Shown here in pieces: positions 11,990-23,499 of a stretch of 64,000 nucleotides of DNA. The notes under the pieces were generated by a model. The model ran no database searches and was not told the origin of the DNA. It saw only the letters and a program-made list of their open reading frames with translations. The translations under genes were made by a program, and so were the position numbers. The number at the start of each line of letters is the position of its first letter. Positions within the stretch are counted from its first letter, which is position 1. Origin of the DNA: Sphagnum compactum (Eukaryota; Bryophyta; Sphagnopsida; Sphagnales); the NCBI GenBank assembly GCA_965153455.1, contig OZ234501.1, positions 9,486,001 to 9,550,000 of the forward strand. Reading direction: 5' to 3'.

Positions 11990-13435
11990 TTTGCACACCT
12001 TCAACATACAGATATGCACTCACAAAACCCGCTTGAAAGTGGAACTACTATGTAGTTGTAGTCTAACAAGTATGGTGGTTCAAGGTAATGCAATGAAGCT
12101 CACTAAGAATCTAATGCGTTGTGTCCACTTGGAGGATACAAAGACATTGTGGGAGAATCGTAACTCACCATGATGAAATATGAAGGGCATTATGTTGATG
12201 TTCATTCAATGTCACGTTTGATGGTTGAACCCTTTTTGTTCCATTCGTCATAACATCTACATACAACCTCATATTCTAACATGCATTGGATTTTTGAAAA
12301 AATTAATCTAAAAGGAGCCATGTTATAAAATCTTATAAGTTTTTTTAATTTTTTTTATCAAGAGTTAAGCCTTTGGACTAAACATCACTTTGCTTAGATT
12401 GAGGAAAAAACAGACAAATTCAACCCCCTCTACTTCCGGCAAGTGTAGCTCCCTTATAGCAAACCCGATGAAGCTGAAATTTGGAGAGAACCTTCGACAC
12501 CTCCTAAACAAGAACTATTTTAAGTTTGACACAAATTCAACGGTGGATTTGGAAGGAACAACTATTTGAAACAAAACTCCAGAGGCTTTGTCATGGAAAT
12601 CCTTCCATGCTTATTTCTCGCACACATCCTTTTCATGAACAACACCTTTCCACACATAAGAACTAATCTTTTCCTCACACATTCATACTCTTCCTTTCCC
12701 CTTCCCCAACACAAGATACTCCTCTCTCCCTTGGTAAGCCTTCATGACCTTCCTTCAGCTTGTTCCCCTTGACCAATGGAAACTTCGAAATCCTTCCCTC
12801 CAATCAATGGCCTTCTCATCCTTTAAGAGTCAATGAGAATTGAGAATGATTTGCCCTCCAATTGATTTTAGGATGAAAATTCTTGGGCCCAATGAAACAC
12901 AAAAAATATTCCATCCTCCAATCAAATATGATGACAATCGTCATGACTAATGGGATTGGAGGACTCATCCTTCCCCTTATCTTGGATATCTTGATGAGGT
13001 TTTATGAGCTTGATCCTTATCCTTTCCGTTCATTGACCCTCACATCCTACTTCTTCATCCTAATTATTTCAAGTAACTAACTACTAGGACAATTTATCGG
13101 TAGTAACAAGTAATCATCCTTGAGTCCTTACTTAGCTAAATCAATTCAATGGTTGAAGTAATATCCCCGCGTACCATTTACTCTTTTGATATCCCAAACT
13201 TATTTTTTCTTCCATGCACTAATTAACTATGTAGTACATAGTAAATTGGAATTAAATTTTGCATCATAAAAACCCCCACATACTCCTAGATCCACCGTCG
13301 ACATTAGGGTTCGATGAATCCATTAGATTTAGGATGTTCGAGTTTTCATGAGGTTCCACCGTCACTCCCACACCTTACGCCTACCCTAATTTGTTAAATA
13401 AAAAAGCCTCAACCCCTTCTGAACGCAAGTACCAC
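11990..13435. other. No gene seen
   Basis: 12560-13060 is richer in C and T and has two short open frames (12566-12772, 12883-13080) without recognisable domains. Nothing here can be tied to the coding-like exon that follows. Confidence 0.45.
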
Positions 13436-13484
13436 ATTGTTTCTACTACCCTCTGTTTTTGTTAATGCAGGTGATAATTTAGTC

Positions 13485-13907
13485 ATGTCGAATCCTCCAG
13501 TTGCACTAGTAGACAAGGAAGAGCTTGAAGAAGCACCGCTTGACGGAACATCGCTTGATGAAGTAGCGCTTGAGGTGAATGTCTCTCAACGGTCGCGCGA
13601 AGAAGAACCATCCAAAAGAGTGGTGTGCACTCGAGCCGATCGTGCGGTATGGGATCGTCGATTGTCTCCTAACCCACATGCCTTAGCAATTTATTTAAAA
13701 TTCGTTCCTGCTCGAGGAACCACGCCAGAAAGGTTTGAAGAGTGTCAATGTGAAGACAACGATGTTCGTCTTCATTGTCGAATTTGAATTCTCGATGATG
13801 GCCATTATCGTTGGTTACGAGGCCCAATTAACCCCGTTTCCATGGAGCATCGAGCCGAATATCTAGCTTGCACCATTCGTCGCATTCTGGAGTTTTTGCA
13901 ATTGTGA
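13485..13907 (+). pseudogene. Coding-like exon of unknown protein with one internal stop
   Basis: A 141-codon frame starts at ATG 13485 and ends at TGA 13905, interrupted only by a TGA at 13785-13787. Its G+C, balanced residue use and lack of low complexity stand out from the AT-rich surroundings. A pyrimidine-rich stretch ending in AG (TTAATGCAG, 13462-13470) sits just upstream and would make a good splice acceptor. The N-terminal third is acidic (runs such as KEELEEAPLDGTSLDEVAL), then comes a basic and aromatic part (RADRAVWDRRLSPNPHALAI), and after the stop the frame continues with DDGHYRWLRGPINP. The stop is one C-to-T change from an Arg codon. I do not recognise the family; a captured gene exon or a mobile-element protein are both possible. 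Confidence 0.45.
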
Positions 13908-14385
13908 TCTATTCCCTTAAAGTTGTAATTCACCTAAGGCCACTCAGGTGGAAATGTTAATACTTAAGTTTGATTTTGATTCTATCTAAGCAAAAGTGAA
14001 GACTAAATAAATATGTATTATGACTACATCCTAGAAATCTTTCTAGTACATCATTCATGCCTGAAGATTATTCTACAGGCTAACTTAATATTGTCATGGC
14101 GAAATGTTATTGTTAATTATGGGCTTGTATTCTCAATATATCAATAAATCACATCTAACTCACATCCCATTTCCCTTCTCTACAACATAAAAGGATAATG
14201 CACTTAAAAAGGTTTACTAGGTCCTAAAACTAACTAAGCCTTGCATCAATTTAAATAAAAGAGTCTTCTACGCTGAAATATCCAAAGGCTAATCCAACTC
14301 TTAATAATTATTACTTGGAGGTTTATCAAGATTCAAATTATTAATACTAAAGAAAACTATGGATCTAAGGCTTAACAATTTGTGG
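13908..14385. other. No gene seen
   Basis: AT-rich sequence between the coding-like exon and the 10-bp repeat tract, with no supported feature. Confidence 0.5.
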
Positions 14386-14389
14386 TATT

Positions 14390-15060
14390 ATAATCCATGG
14401 CTCACAATAGATTAAATTAGTTTAAACATGGCTAAACACAATTGTTTTAAATAATTTTGGCTAAAAATAATCACGTAGGCTAAACATGGCTAAATTAATA
14501 TATAAATTAAACTAAATACAACCATTTAAGCTAACATGGCTAAACAAACATAAATATGGCTAAACATGGTTAAACATAATCACTTTGGTTAAATATCGCT
14601 AAAATAACATAAATGAGACTAAATATAATTACTTTGGCTAAACATGGCAAAATATGGCAAAATTGTTTTAACACAATTATTTAAATTAAATATGGATAAA
14701 ATAACATAAATTAAATTAAATACAATTATTTTGGTTAGACATGGTTAAACACATTAAAACACAATTATTTAGGCTAAACATGGTTAAAATTGATAATGTA
14801 TAGTTAAATTAATATAATTTATATTTAAAGTAGTAATTTAAGTTAAACACAACTAAAGTAATATAAATGAAACTAAATATAATTTTGTGTTAAAAATGGT
14901 TTAGAATAATAAAATAAGTTAAATTTGAATATTTAGGTTATATTTGGTTAAATTTGGAAAACTTAATATAAAGTTCACTATTGAAACAATACATGGCTAA
15001 ATCTAGCTACATTGTGATAAAATTATAAATTAAACTAATTTATTTAAACTAAACTTGGTT
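14390..15060. repeat. Tract of degenerate 10-bp repeat (CTAAACATGG-like)
   Basis: The word 'ctaaacatgg' and variants follow one another at multiples of 10 bases, for example 'ggctaaacatggctaaa' at several places between 14396 and 14660. Substitutions are frequent but the phase holds for long runs. There is no open reading frame. Confidence 0.75.
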
Positions 15061-15118
15061 AATAAAATGATAGGTCTTATGTGATTGTAGTTTTCTTTTT
15101 CTCATTTTTGTTAATTGC

Positions 15119-15620
15119 ATGAGTCATAAGATTAACTACAAATTGTTAAAAACATTCTTAGTCGTTTCCTTAATTGTGTTGGACATTATAATTGCATAAG
15201 ATAAGTCGTCAAATACATGTTTTGCATTAGGAACATTTTTGGCCAATCAATAAATGAAATTTTATTGAAATTAGTGTCATGAGTCATTAAATTAACTACT
15301 AGTTGTTAAAGACATTATTAGTTGTTTCCTTAATCATGTTGAACATTATAGTTAGATAGGACAAGTCATAAAAGACATGTTTTGGCATTATGAATTCTTT
15401 TTACCAATCAATTAAATGCAATTTTATTAAAATTAGTGTCATGAATCATGATGTTGTCTACTAATTACTAAAGGCATTTTTAGTCATTTTAAAAATCATG
15501 TTAAACATTGCAATTGCATAAGACAAGTCATAAAAGACATGATTTAGCATTATGAACATTTTTGACCAATCAATTTTATTGAAATTAATGTCATAAGTCA
15601 TGATGTTGACCATTAGTTGT
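15119..15620. repeat. ~160-bp tandem repeat, three units and a partial fourth
   Basis: Units begin near 15121, 15281, 15443 and 15594 with a variant of 'gagtcat(a/t)a'. Each carries 'gttaaa(a/g)acatt', 'ataagtc', 'acatgtttt(g)gcatta' and 'ccaatcaat'. Spacing is 160, 162 and about 151 bp. The units are diverged by substitutions and short deletions. Confidence 0.75.
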
Positions 15621-15639
15621 AATACCTTGTTAACACATG

Positions 15640-17865
15640 GCATGCCACATCATCATCACTAAAAATTGAATCATTATTAATTACTATTAATCACAAAAAT
15701 AAATGTTATTTTTGGATTTCTAATTTTAAATCATTCAAATATATGAATAAAAATAAAAATAAATATTTATTTACGCAAAAATTAAACAAATTGTTATATT
15801 GACTATAATCACAAAACCATGATACAACTACATAGTAATTTTTGTGACCAAGTAGTTACACACATAATCAATAATAATAATAGTCATCTTTTAAACCAGT
15901 CACAAAACCCAAAATGTGTTATTATGATAATACTCGTCATAGAGTTTGAAAATTTGAATATACTTCAAAACTATGATTGTGGATGGAATTCTTGGATGAA
16001 TTTTTTTATGGTGGATAATATGAATATACATCAATTAAATCTAGGACAATTTAAAATTGCTAGATGAACTTTCATTCAAAAATGTGTTTTTTTGCATATG
16101 TTTAGCAATGAATGCATAATAATATTTTCCTTTTAGAAAAAAACCACTACCATATCAAAGAGAAGGAAATTTTATAGATGGGCATTGCATTATGTTTTCA
16201 ATTTTTTTGTTTGGTAATGTTTCATGAACCATAAACATGAGGCCTTATGGTTGTTGAACAACTATAAGTTATATACTTTATGCACATTGATTTGATCCAA
16301 TCCTTTTCATCTAACCATTGGATCAAAATTAATTTTGAGTCAAAGTGAATTTTGAGTTCCAAAATGTTGTTGTGCCAATTATAATTTTTTTTGCTTGTGT
16401 TTAGAATAGTCAAAAGATGCCATCATTTTAACTTGCTATGTACTATAATACTTATTATACATCACATTTTCTCAACAAAAGTGGGTCATTTTTAATGTGT
16501 TTTCACCATGTTCACAATGGATAATGTGTTTTGCATCTAATTGCATAGGGAATTGAATCCTTGTGATGATATGAAAAAGGTGATTACCTATTTGTATTTC
16601 AACAAAATTTTGTTCAATGGCTAGTCATCTTTTGTCAATTGTTAGGAATTGTTTTTATATGTGTGAGTTTTTTATTCATGTATTACTTCCAATCTATGGA
16701 TTGTGAAAATTTATCCATATCAATGGCGTTGGAATGTTTTTGGTATAATCTTGAAAAATGTCATTTGCACCATTTACAAAACCATTTAACGTTGCATAAT
16801 TTCCCCAACATAATTTCATTAAAAAATAAATTAAAGTATAATTCATGATGGAGGCCACCTATATGAGATGGAAATACTAATAATTTGAAATGAAAAGAAT
16901 ATGTTCTAGAATGAATGTCTTGTGCAACAAATTGGAATGTTTGATCTTGTTGTTTTTAATATATAATTTTGTTATGGGCAATGATTTTAATATTTGTATA
17001 AAATAAATGCGATAATGTGTTGTTCATGGGTGGTGGCTCAAAAGAAATATCATTGACAAAATCTATGTTTTCATTCATTTATGGAGTAGTTCAAAACCTA
17101 TTAGAATGTTAACAAAATGAAGATCACTTTGTATCATAACTTTTTTTTAATTCATAACATTTTACATTTTGATGTCAATTTTTTTCCTTAAAATATTGAA
17201 TTCATTGGTTTTTAATTTTAACATTCATGAATTTCAAACAAGATGAACTTGGTAAAAATTACATGTCATTATAACATTAAGACCACCCATTAATTGGTCA
17301 TGAACTTGTTCTAATATGTGTAATTGATGATCAATAAATGTTAACATTACATTACCCACTAATGATATTTCACTTATCATTAATAGTCATAATTGATCCC
17401 AAGTTTTTATTAAACTATCACATTTTTCATCATTAATGTTTTGACTTTGTTAAGATTCTTTTAAGGAATGGCAAGTCTAAAGTGTATAGTTGTACTATTG
17501 ATGTTGAATGTTGTTTCTCTAATGTATGTTAAATTTATGACTTTTGGTTTTACAAGGTCAATATTTGGGATATTTTTTATGTAATATTTGAACATGTTTT
17601 GTATGATACACATTAGTGTGAAAGTATTTCTTGTGCTTGCACCTCTTGTTAAAAAAATGTGTAAAGGTTTTTAAGGATATTTAGATTTTTAATATAAAAT
17701 ATCGTCTATAATAAGTCTTTATACATCATTAAGTTTTTTCATGTTCAATGAAAAAAATTCATATGGTAAAAGAAAACAAAAAAAAATGATAAAATCATTA
17801 GTTACACATAAACTAATTGTATTTAGGTTATTTACTCACATACTTACATTACGTAAGTTAAACAG
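15640..17865. other. No gene seen
   Basis: AT-rich sequence with short frames only. No domain, terminus or ordered repeat was recognised. Confidence 0.5.
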
Positions 17866-17869
17866 CTAG

Positions 17870-19285
17870 CTAATTTAACCTAGGAAAAATTAATTATGGC
17901 AAAATTAATGATTATTAAACTAATAATGTCTAAACCAACCAAAAATTTAAACTAATTATGGAAAAATAACCATGACTAGACTAATTATGGTTCAATTAAC
18001 CATGAATAAAATAAATAAGGCCAAGCTAACCAATGAATAAATATGGTTAAACTAACCATATGTAAAATAAATATGGCCAAACTAACCAAAGAATAAATAT
18101 TTTATGACTAAACTAAAAATGATTGAATTAACCATGAATAAAATAAATATGGCCAAACTAATTAAAGAATAAATAATTTATCGTTAAACCAACCATGATT
18201 AAGCTAGAAATGGCTGAACTAACCAATGAATAAATATTTTATGGCTAAACCAATTATGCATAAATTAATTATGGTTGAAATAAAAATGAATGAAATAATT
18301 ATGGCTAAATTCAAAATGGTTAAAATATTTATGGTAAAATTAACCATGGCTAAACTAACCATGAATAAATAAATTTGGTTAAACTAACCACTAATAAAGC
18401 TAATATGGCTAAACTGACTAATGAATATATATTTTATGGCAAAAACAATTATGAAAAAAATAATTATGGCTAAAATAATATGAAAATAACTATGATTAAA
18501 ATCAAAATTAAATATTTATAGCAAAATTAAACATGGCTGAACTAGAAATGGTTAAGTTAACCATGAGTAAATAAATTTGGCTAAAATAACCACTAATAAA
18601 GTTAATATGGCTAAATTAACTATGACTAAAATAAACATGAACGAAATAATTATGGTCAAAATCAAAATGATTAAAATAATTGTGGAAAAATTAAAATGGC
18701 TAAACTAAAAATGGTTAAACTAACCATGAGTAAGTAAATTTAGCTAAACTAACCAGTAATAAAGTTAATATGGCTAAACCAACTAATGAAAAAATATTTT
18801 ATGGCAAAACCGATGATGCAAAAATTAATTATGACTACAATAAACATGAATGAAATAATTATGGCTAAAATCAAAATGGTTAAAATAATTATGGAAAAAC
18901 CAACCATGACTAAATTAACAATAGTTTTGAATAATTATGGATTTATTGATTATGGTTAAATTTATTAGGGTAACAAAATAATATGTTAAAAATTAATATA
19001 GTTAATTTAGTTATGCTTATAGTAACCATGGTTAAATTCATTATGGCAAAACCAACAATGGCCCAACTAATAATGGTTAGTTTAATTATTTTAAATTAAT
19101 TATCATGGCTAAACTTACTAAAGCTAAACCAACTATTATTAAATTGACCATGGTTAAATTAATTATTGTCAGTTTTAATTTTAATTAATTTTTTCATATG
19201 TAATTGAGTCATAATTTCAATATAGTCAATTTAACCATAATTAGATAAACCATATATATAATATTAGTTTAATCATAATTAATTT
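17870..19285. repeat. Tract of degenerate 10-bp repeat, interrupted by the LINE
   Basis: Variants of 'aaactaacca', 'tgaataaaat' and 'aaatatggct' alternate in 10-base steps over about 1.4 kb. Blocks such as 'aaactaacca' recur at distances that are close to multiples of 10. The tract ends at the 5' edge of the LINE, which appears to have inserted into or beside it. Confidence 0.75.
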
Positions 19286-21325
19286 AAACATATGTCAACG
19301 CTTACTTGAAACAGCAGGCTGATACAACTTCTCGCTTGCACGAACAGGGACGCATAAGGGACTAGGCTCGCCAGGCTAAGCACATGGCAACATGGGGCAC
19401 CTCTGCCAAACGTGGGACCCCAAAAGCTTTGCAGGACCGACAAGGTCTCCTCATCCACAACCCCGAAGCACTATTACATCCCTTCTTCGAGCACTTTGCA
19501 GGTGTCTTAGGGGGCAACAAAGATTTGCCTGAGGAGACTTATGTGCAGTTAGATGCCAAAGTGTGTGAGATTGAGGCTTCACTGAATACCCAAGGGGATG
19601 CTGTAGAAGAGTAGACTTTGTCGGAAGTCGCCGATTGTGTGAAAAAACTTCGCAACACTGCTGCACCCAGTGAAGATGGCATCATTTCACCTTTGCTCAA
19701 AGAGTGTTTTACTGCAGTCTATTGGTTGCACCGAGTGATTCTGGCGGTTTGGAGGTCAGGGCGGGCCCTGGTAGCTTGGAAACGTGCACTTGCTGTGCCG
19801 TTATGTAAGGGAAAGGGTTCGCAGCAGTGCTTGGATAACTACCGCAGGATTAGCCTCCTTAGCATTCTCGGCAAGGTATACGCCATGTTATTGATGCACA
19901 GGGTTAGCAGGGTGGTTGAGCCTAAACTGCTCGAAGCACAATGCGGCTTTCGTTCTGGCCGGGGTACCATAGATGCCATGTTTGTGTTACATCAGATAGC
20001 TAGCATGGTTGAATTTACTAACAACACTCAGTTGCATATGGCTTTTATTGATCTAACAAAAGCTTATGATTGGGTTAACAGGGATGCGCTGTGGCAGATT
20101 TTGCGCATCTACAGGGTTCCTTTTAGAATCATATAGTTGTTAAAAGATTTGCACATTGGAACACTTGGAGCAGTTAGGCTTTGGGGCCAAGTGGGCAAAT
20201 AATTCACTATCAACAACGGTGTGTGCCAAGGTTGTGTGGTGGCGCCTTTACTGTTCAATGTTTTCCTGGACTTTGTGGTTAGGCAGGCCCTTGCTGACAT
20301 GCCTGAAGACATAGGAGTCTCAGTGGGCTACTGTGGTGATGGTAGAATGCTGTTTGAACGGAGGGCAAAGGGGGACCTAACACTGCATGAGATTTATTTG
20401 CTGTTATATGCAGATGACATGGTGTTGTTTTCCACGAAGCCGGAGAACCTGGTGCTAATGTTGAAGGCCATGGACAATGTTGCAAAGCGTTTTATTATGC
20501 GCATTAATGCATCCAAAACAAAGACAATGTATGTGGGCAAGGGCACATCCTAACTTCCGGTGGATGTCACCATCAGCGGCGGTCCAGTTGAGTTGGTTGA
20601 TTAGTTTAAATATTTGGGAGGGGTTTTATCATTTGACACTAAACTTGATGCAAAAGTGGCGGCACGTTGAGGATGAGGGCTGGGGGCCTTCGCCCAATTT
20701 GAGCGCGTTTGGGGCAACAAACACTTGAAGTTGAGCACAAAAATGCAAGTGTTTGACACGTTTGTTGTGCCTCACTTCCTGTATGGGAGTGAAACTTGGA
20801 ACCTGACGCAAACACATCAGAAACGACTGGAAGTGGCGTACAGCAGTTGCCTCAGAAGGATTTTGGGCGTGAAGCTCACGGACCGACACCGCCTCACTCA
20901 CATCTGGGAGGTTTGCAAAGCCAAGCCATTGACCTTGCTACATAGGTTAAGATGGTTAGGTCACGTTGCCAGGTTACCACAGGATAAGTACCTTCACATT
21001 GCGTTGCTAGCGCATTTACAGGGGGCCCATTACCCTCGCGGCCATCCTTGGCATAGTTTTGTAACCATTTTGAAAGGGGACTTTCTTGCAAATGGCATAC
21101 CAATTCATGGTGGGGAATGGTATGAGCAGGCGCATGACAAAGATTTTTGGCACCCAATGGTGCAAGGACTCAAACTCGAGTCTCAAGCACCGACGCGAGT
21201 GCAGTCAGACCGCTCGTGCAAATGCAAGCGGACTTAGGTCTTTGTTATGCAGTGTTTTGTGTGGCACCATCTAGTGTTGGCTATGCTGCCAATATTTGGT
21301 AAAGGGCCTAATGTAATGTAATGTA
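19286..21325 (+). mobile_element. 5'-truncated non-LTR retrotransposon (LINE)
   Basis: The element carries the 3' part of an ORF2-type protein and ends in a short tail of TAATG/ATGTA repeats (about 21310-21328), as in LINE clades with simple-repeat tails. It lacks the endonuclease, so it is truncated at the 5' side. An 11-bp word ATAATTAATTT flanks it on both sides (19275-19285 and 21326-21336) and may be the target duplication, although similar words are common in the surrounding AT-rich repeat. Confidence 0.75.
19298..21237 (+). pseudogene. LINE ORF2 remnant: reverse transcriptase and C-terminal region
   Basis: One reading frame runs for about 1.9 kb. In order it shows the pre-RT linker (KALQDRQGLLIHNPE, about 19420), the RT finger and palm region (PLCKGKGSQQCLDNYRRISL, about 19798-19857; QCGFRSGRGTIDAMFVLHQI, about 19942; FIDLTKAYDWVN, about 20047), GVCQGCVVAPLLFNVF (20218-20265), the catalytic box YADDMV (20407-20424), FKYLGG (20605), LYGSETW (about 20777) and RLRWLGHVARLPQDK (about 20947-20990). 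These last motifs are typical of plant and animal LINEs. Eight in-frame stops (19363, 19612, 20134, 20200, 20551, 20602, 20668, 20674) break it, yet no frameshift is needed to follow it end to end. It cannot make a full protein. The clade was not determined. Confidence 0.85.
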
Positions 21326-21339
21326 ATAATTAATTTGGT

Positions 21340-22560
21340 CATGATTCATTTAGTTATGATTAGTAAATTTTTACATTTTTCAACTTTTTTTAATTGGTCA
21401 AATGCAGTCAAAATGTTAAATGTAGTCCCAAGATACCCAACTAATATTAGAATTTGTAATTGGCCTTTTTAACTAGGCCATTGGCCACTTTGATTAAACT
21501 TATTTAATTAGCTTCTTTGATTGAATATAATAGGTGTCCTTATTGACTAAGGCACCTGCCAATTTGACTAGATTAGGTGGTCTTATTGATTAGGCCACTA
21601 ACCAATTTGATTAGGTGATATTTTAAAGTCCAATTTGACTAGATGTTCGATCTTACTAATTGTCAAATCGATTGTTCTAGTCAAATTGATTAGTAAAAAA
21701 ATACCCATTGCCATTCAAGCCCTTGGCCTTTAGTTAAAAATACATGTCCTCTAATAAAAGAGACCCATGTAATCAACTTGGTCAATTTGAAAAAATAGGA
21801 ATTCGAGTAGTGTTTACAAATCACATTCTCCTTGAATAATTCAACAAGCACTCAAAATAAATTAGTACCTAGGCATTTTCCAAACACATTTTTCTTTGTC
21901 AAGGTATATCAAACACCCACACCAAGCACTTGGACCTTGTAAAAGGTATTTATGCTTGGATGGGTCCTTCATAAAAAAGGTCCATGAATCACCTAAATGA
22001 ACAAGCAATCCAATAAATCTTTGGAGACCTTTTCAAAGCACATACTCCTTTTGTCAAGGTTTTGTAAGCACCCACATTAAGCACTTTAACCTTCTTGTAG
22101 CACTTCCTACTTCCATACATCATTATTTAGCAAGACAAATTAATCATTTGTTTAACAAGCATAAACTAAATCATTAGGAGCCTTTTCAAAACACTTGTTG
22201 CTTTTGAAGGTTTCACTAGCTCACCATAATATTGAATACATCGTTATCAAATTAGGGCATACTTTTGGCAAGGAAGTGCAAGCACAAGCTCATTAATCAT
22301 CTAGTGTTTGATTAGCATGTAAGTTCAAGAAAGGAATCATGAAGTGGAACAAGTCTTAGGGCTCCAAGTCACTTGCTTCAAATGTCCAAGTCCTCTGGGT
22401 GTTAAAAAAATGAAACAAAAATCATGTTCATCAACGAGTCTAAAAGGTGATTGAACAACTTTGACAACACTAAAAGGAGCATCCAAAATGGAGACCAAAA
22501 ACATTGACACACAACTATTGTAAAACATTGTTCAAATGTGAACGATTTCAAGAAAGAACT
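21340..22560. other. No gene seen
   Basis: AT-rich. At 21480-21700 'ttgattaggccact'/'ttgactaggt' words recur loosely. From 21840 to 22300 a loose repeat of 'aagcac...tttgtcaaggt' words is visible (for example 21900, 22050). No coding evidence. Confidence 0.45.
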
Positions 22561-22569
22561 TGAGATACT

Positions 22570-23260
22570 TGCAGGTAGTGCACTGGATGCATTTCGAATT
22601 GAGTTGTTGAGACATGCAACCTGATGATTTCTTTATGATTTGGAAAGACTATCGTTTATGATTTCCACTAATCTATCATAAGTTCAACATAATGATCAGA
22701 CAAAACATTTGATCTATTTGCGTGTTTGAAGTCCATCCAAAAAACACTCCCTAATGTCACAACATGCATCTTTCAACACCATTTTTTATGTTTCTCTTGT
22801 CGATTCCCAAAACCTTCGTTGTTTCTCAACTACTCCCTACTGATTAAGAGGATGCCAAAGTGCAAATAATATCCTTGGCTAGTATTAGTTTAGAGGACCG
22901 GTGGCTTGTCACATGATTTAGTCCAAATTTGAAGTTCTTAATCAATTGAAGATTTTGTTTCAGTCTTTTGATATCATGCAGATAGGGTGGCATTGCACTA
23001 GTTAGAATGTCGTGGCCCACAACCTTCTCCATAATCACATTTTGCGCATCAACATCATACCCTTTTAGGAAATCGGCAATAAACATGGCTAAGGTCCTTG
23101 CAACATTGTAGGTGGATCTATGAGCTTGTTTCATAGTAACACTCTTGATCGAAATGGAAAGGGCACTCTAGATGCGTTCCATAAGAGTTGTCTCTTCAAT
23201 TCTTCGACGTGACTATTTTTCAGCAAGCAATTGAACTTGCCGAAACCTATGATCGTGTTG
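22570..23260 (-). pseudogene. Broken coding-like region, unrecognised, probably mobile-element protein
   Basis: The minus strand has a 96-codon open piece (23134 to 22844) with ordinary protein composition: MKQAHRSTYNVARTLAMFIA at the start, DVDAQNVIMEKVVGHDILTS in the middle. The same frame continues past stops on both sides: upstream RRRIEETTLMERI (about 23205-23165), downstream VLGIDKRNIKNGVERCML (about 22815-22765) and FEMHPVHYLQVSQV (about 22600). The pattern is one protein of at least 200 residues broken by several stops. A separate 77-codon frame at 23480-23247 may be its upstream part. I cannot name the family. A transposase-like or captured gene origin is inferred only from the setting. 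Confidence 0.4.
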
Positions 23261-23499
23261 CCAAACATGCTTGTATTTTCTTCTTTTTTGTTTTGAGCCA
23301 AAAATGTAAGATCTTCCTCATCTTTAGTATCATCTGACTGCTCATTTCCTCAAACCCTTCAACACAAACATTATCTACACACCCTTCACCTCCAACATTA
23401 TGTACACTTTGTATAGGCTCAATTAATTGGATTCGGTGATGGGGTGCATATTTTTGCTTATTCTTCAAGTCCCCCATCACACACGATGGTCTGTATGTG

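Noticed and set aside
19298-21237. Alternative genetic code or stop readthrough in the LINE
   Set aside because: All three stop codons occur, at least one is next to conserved positions, and other elements in the window are equally dead; decay is simpler.
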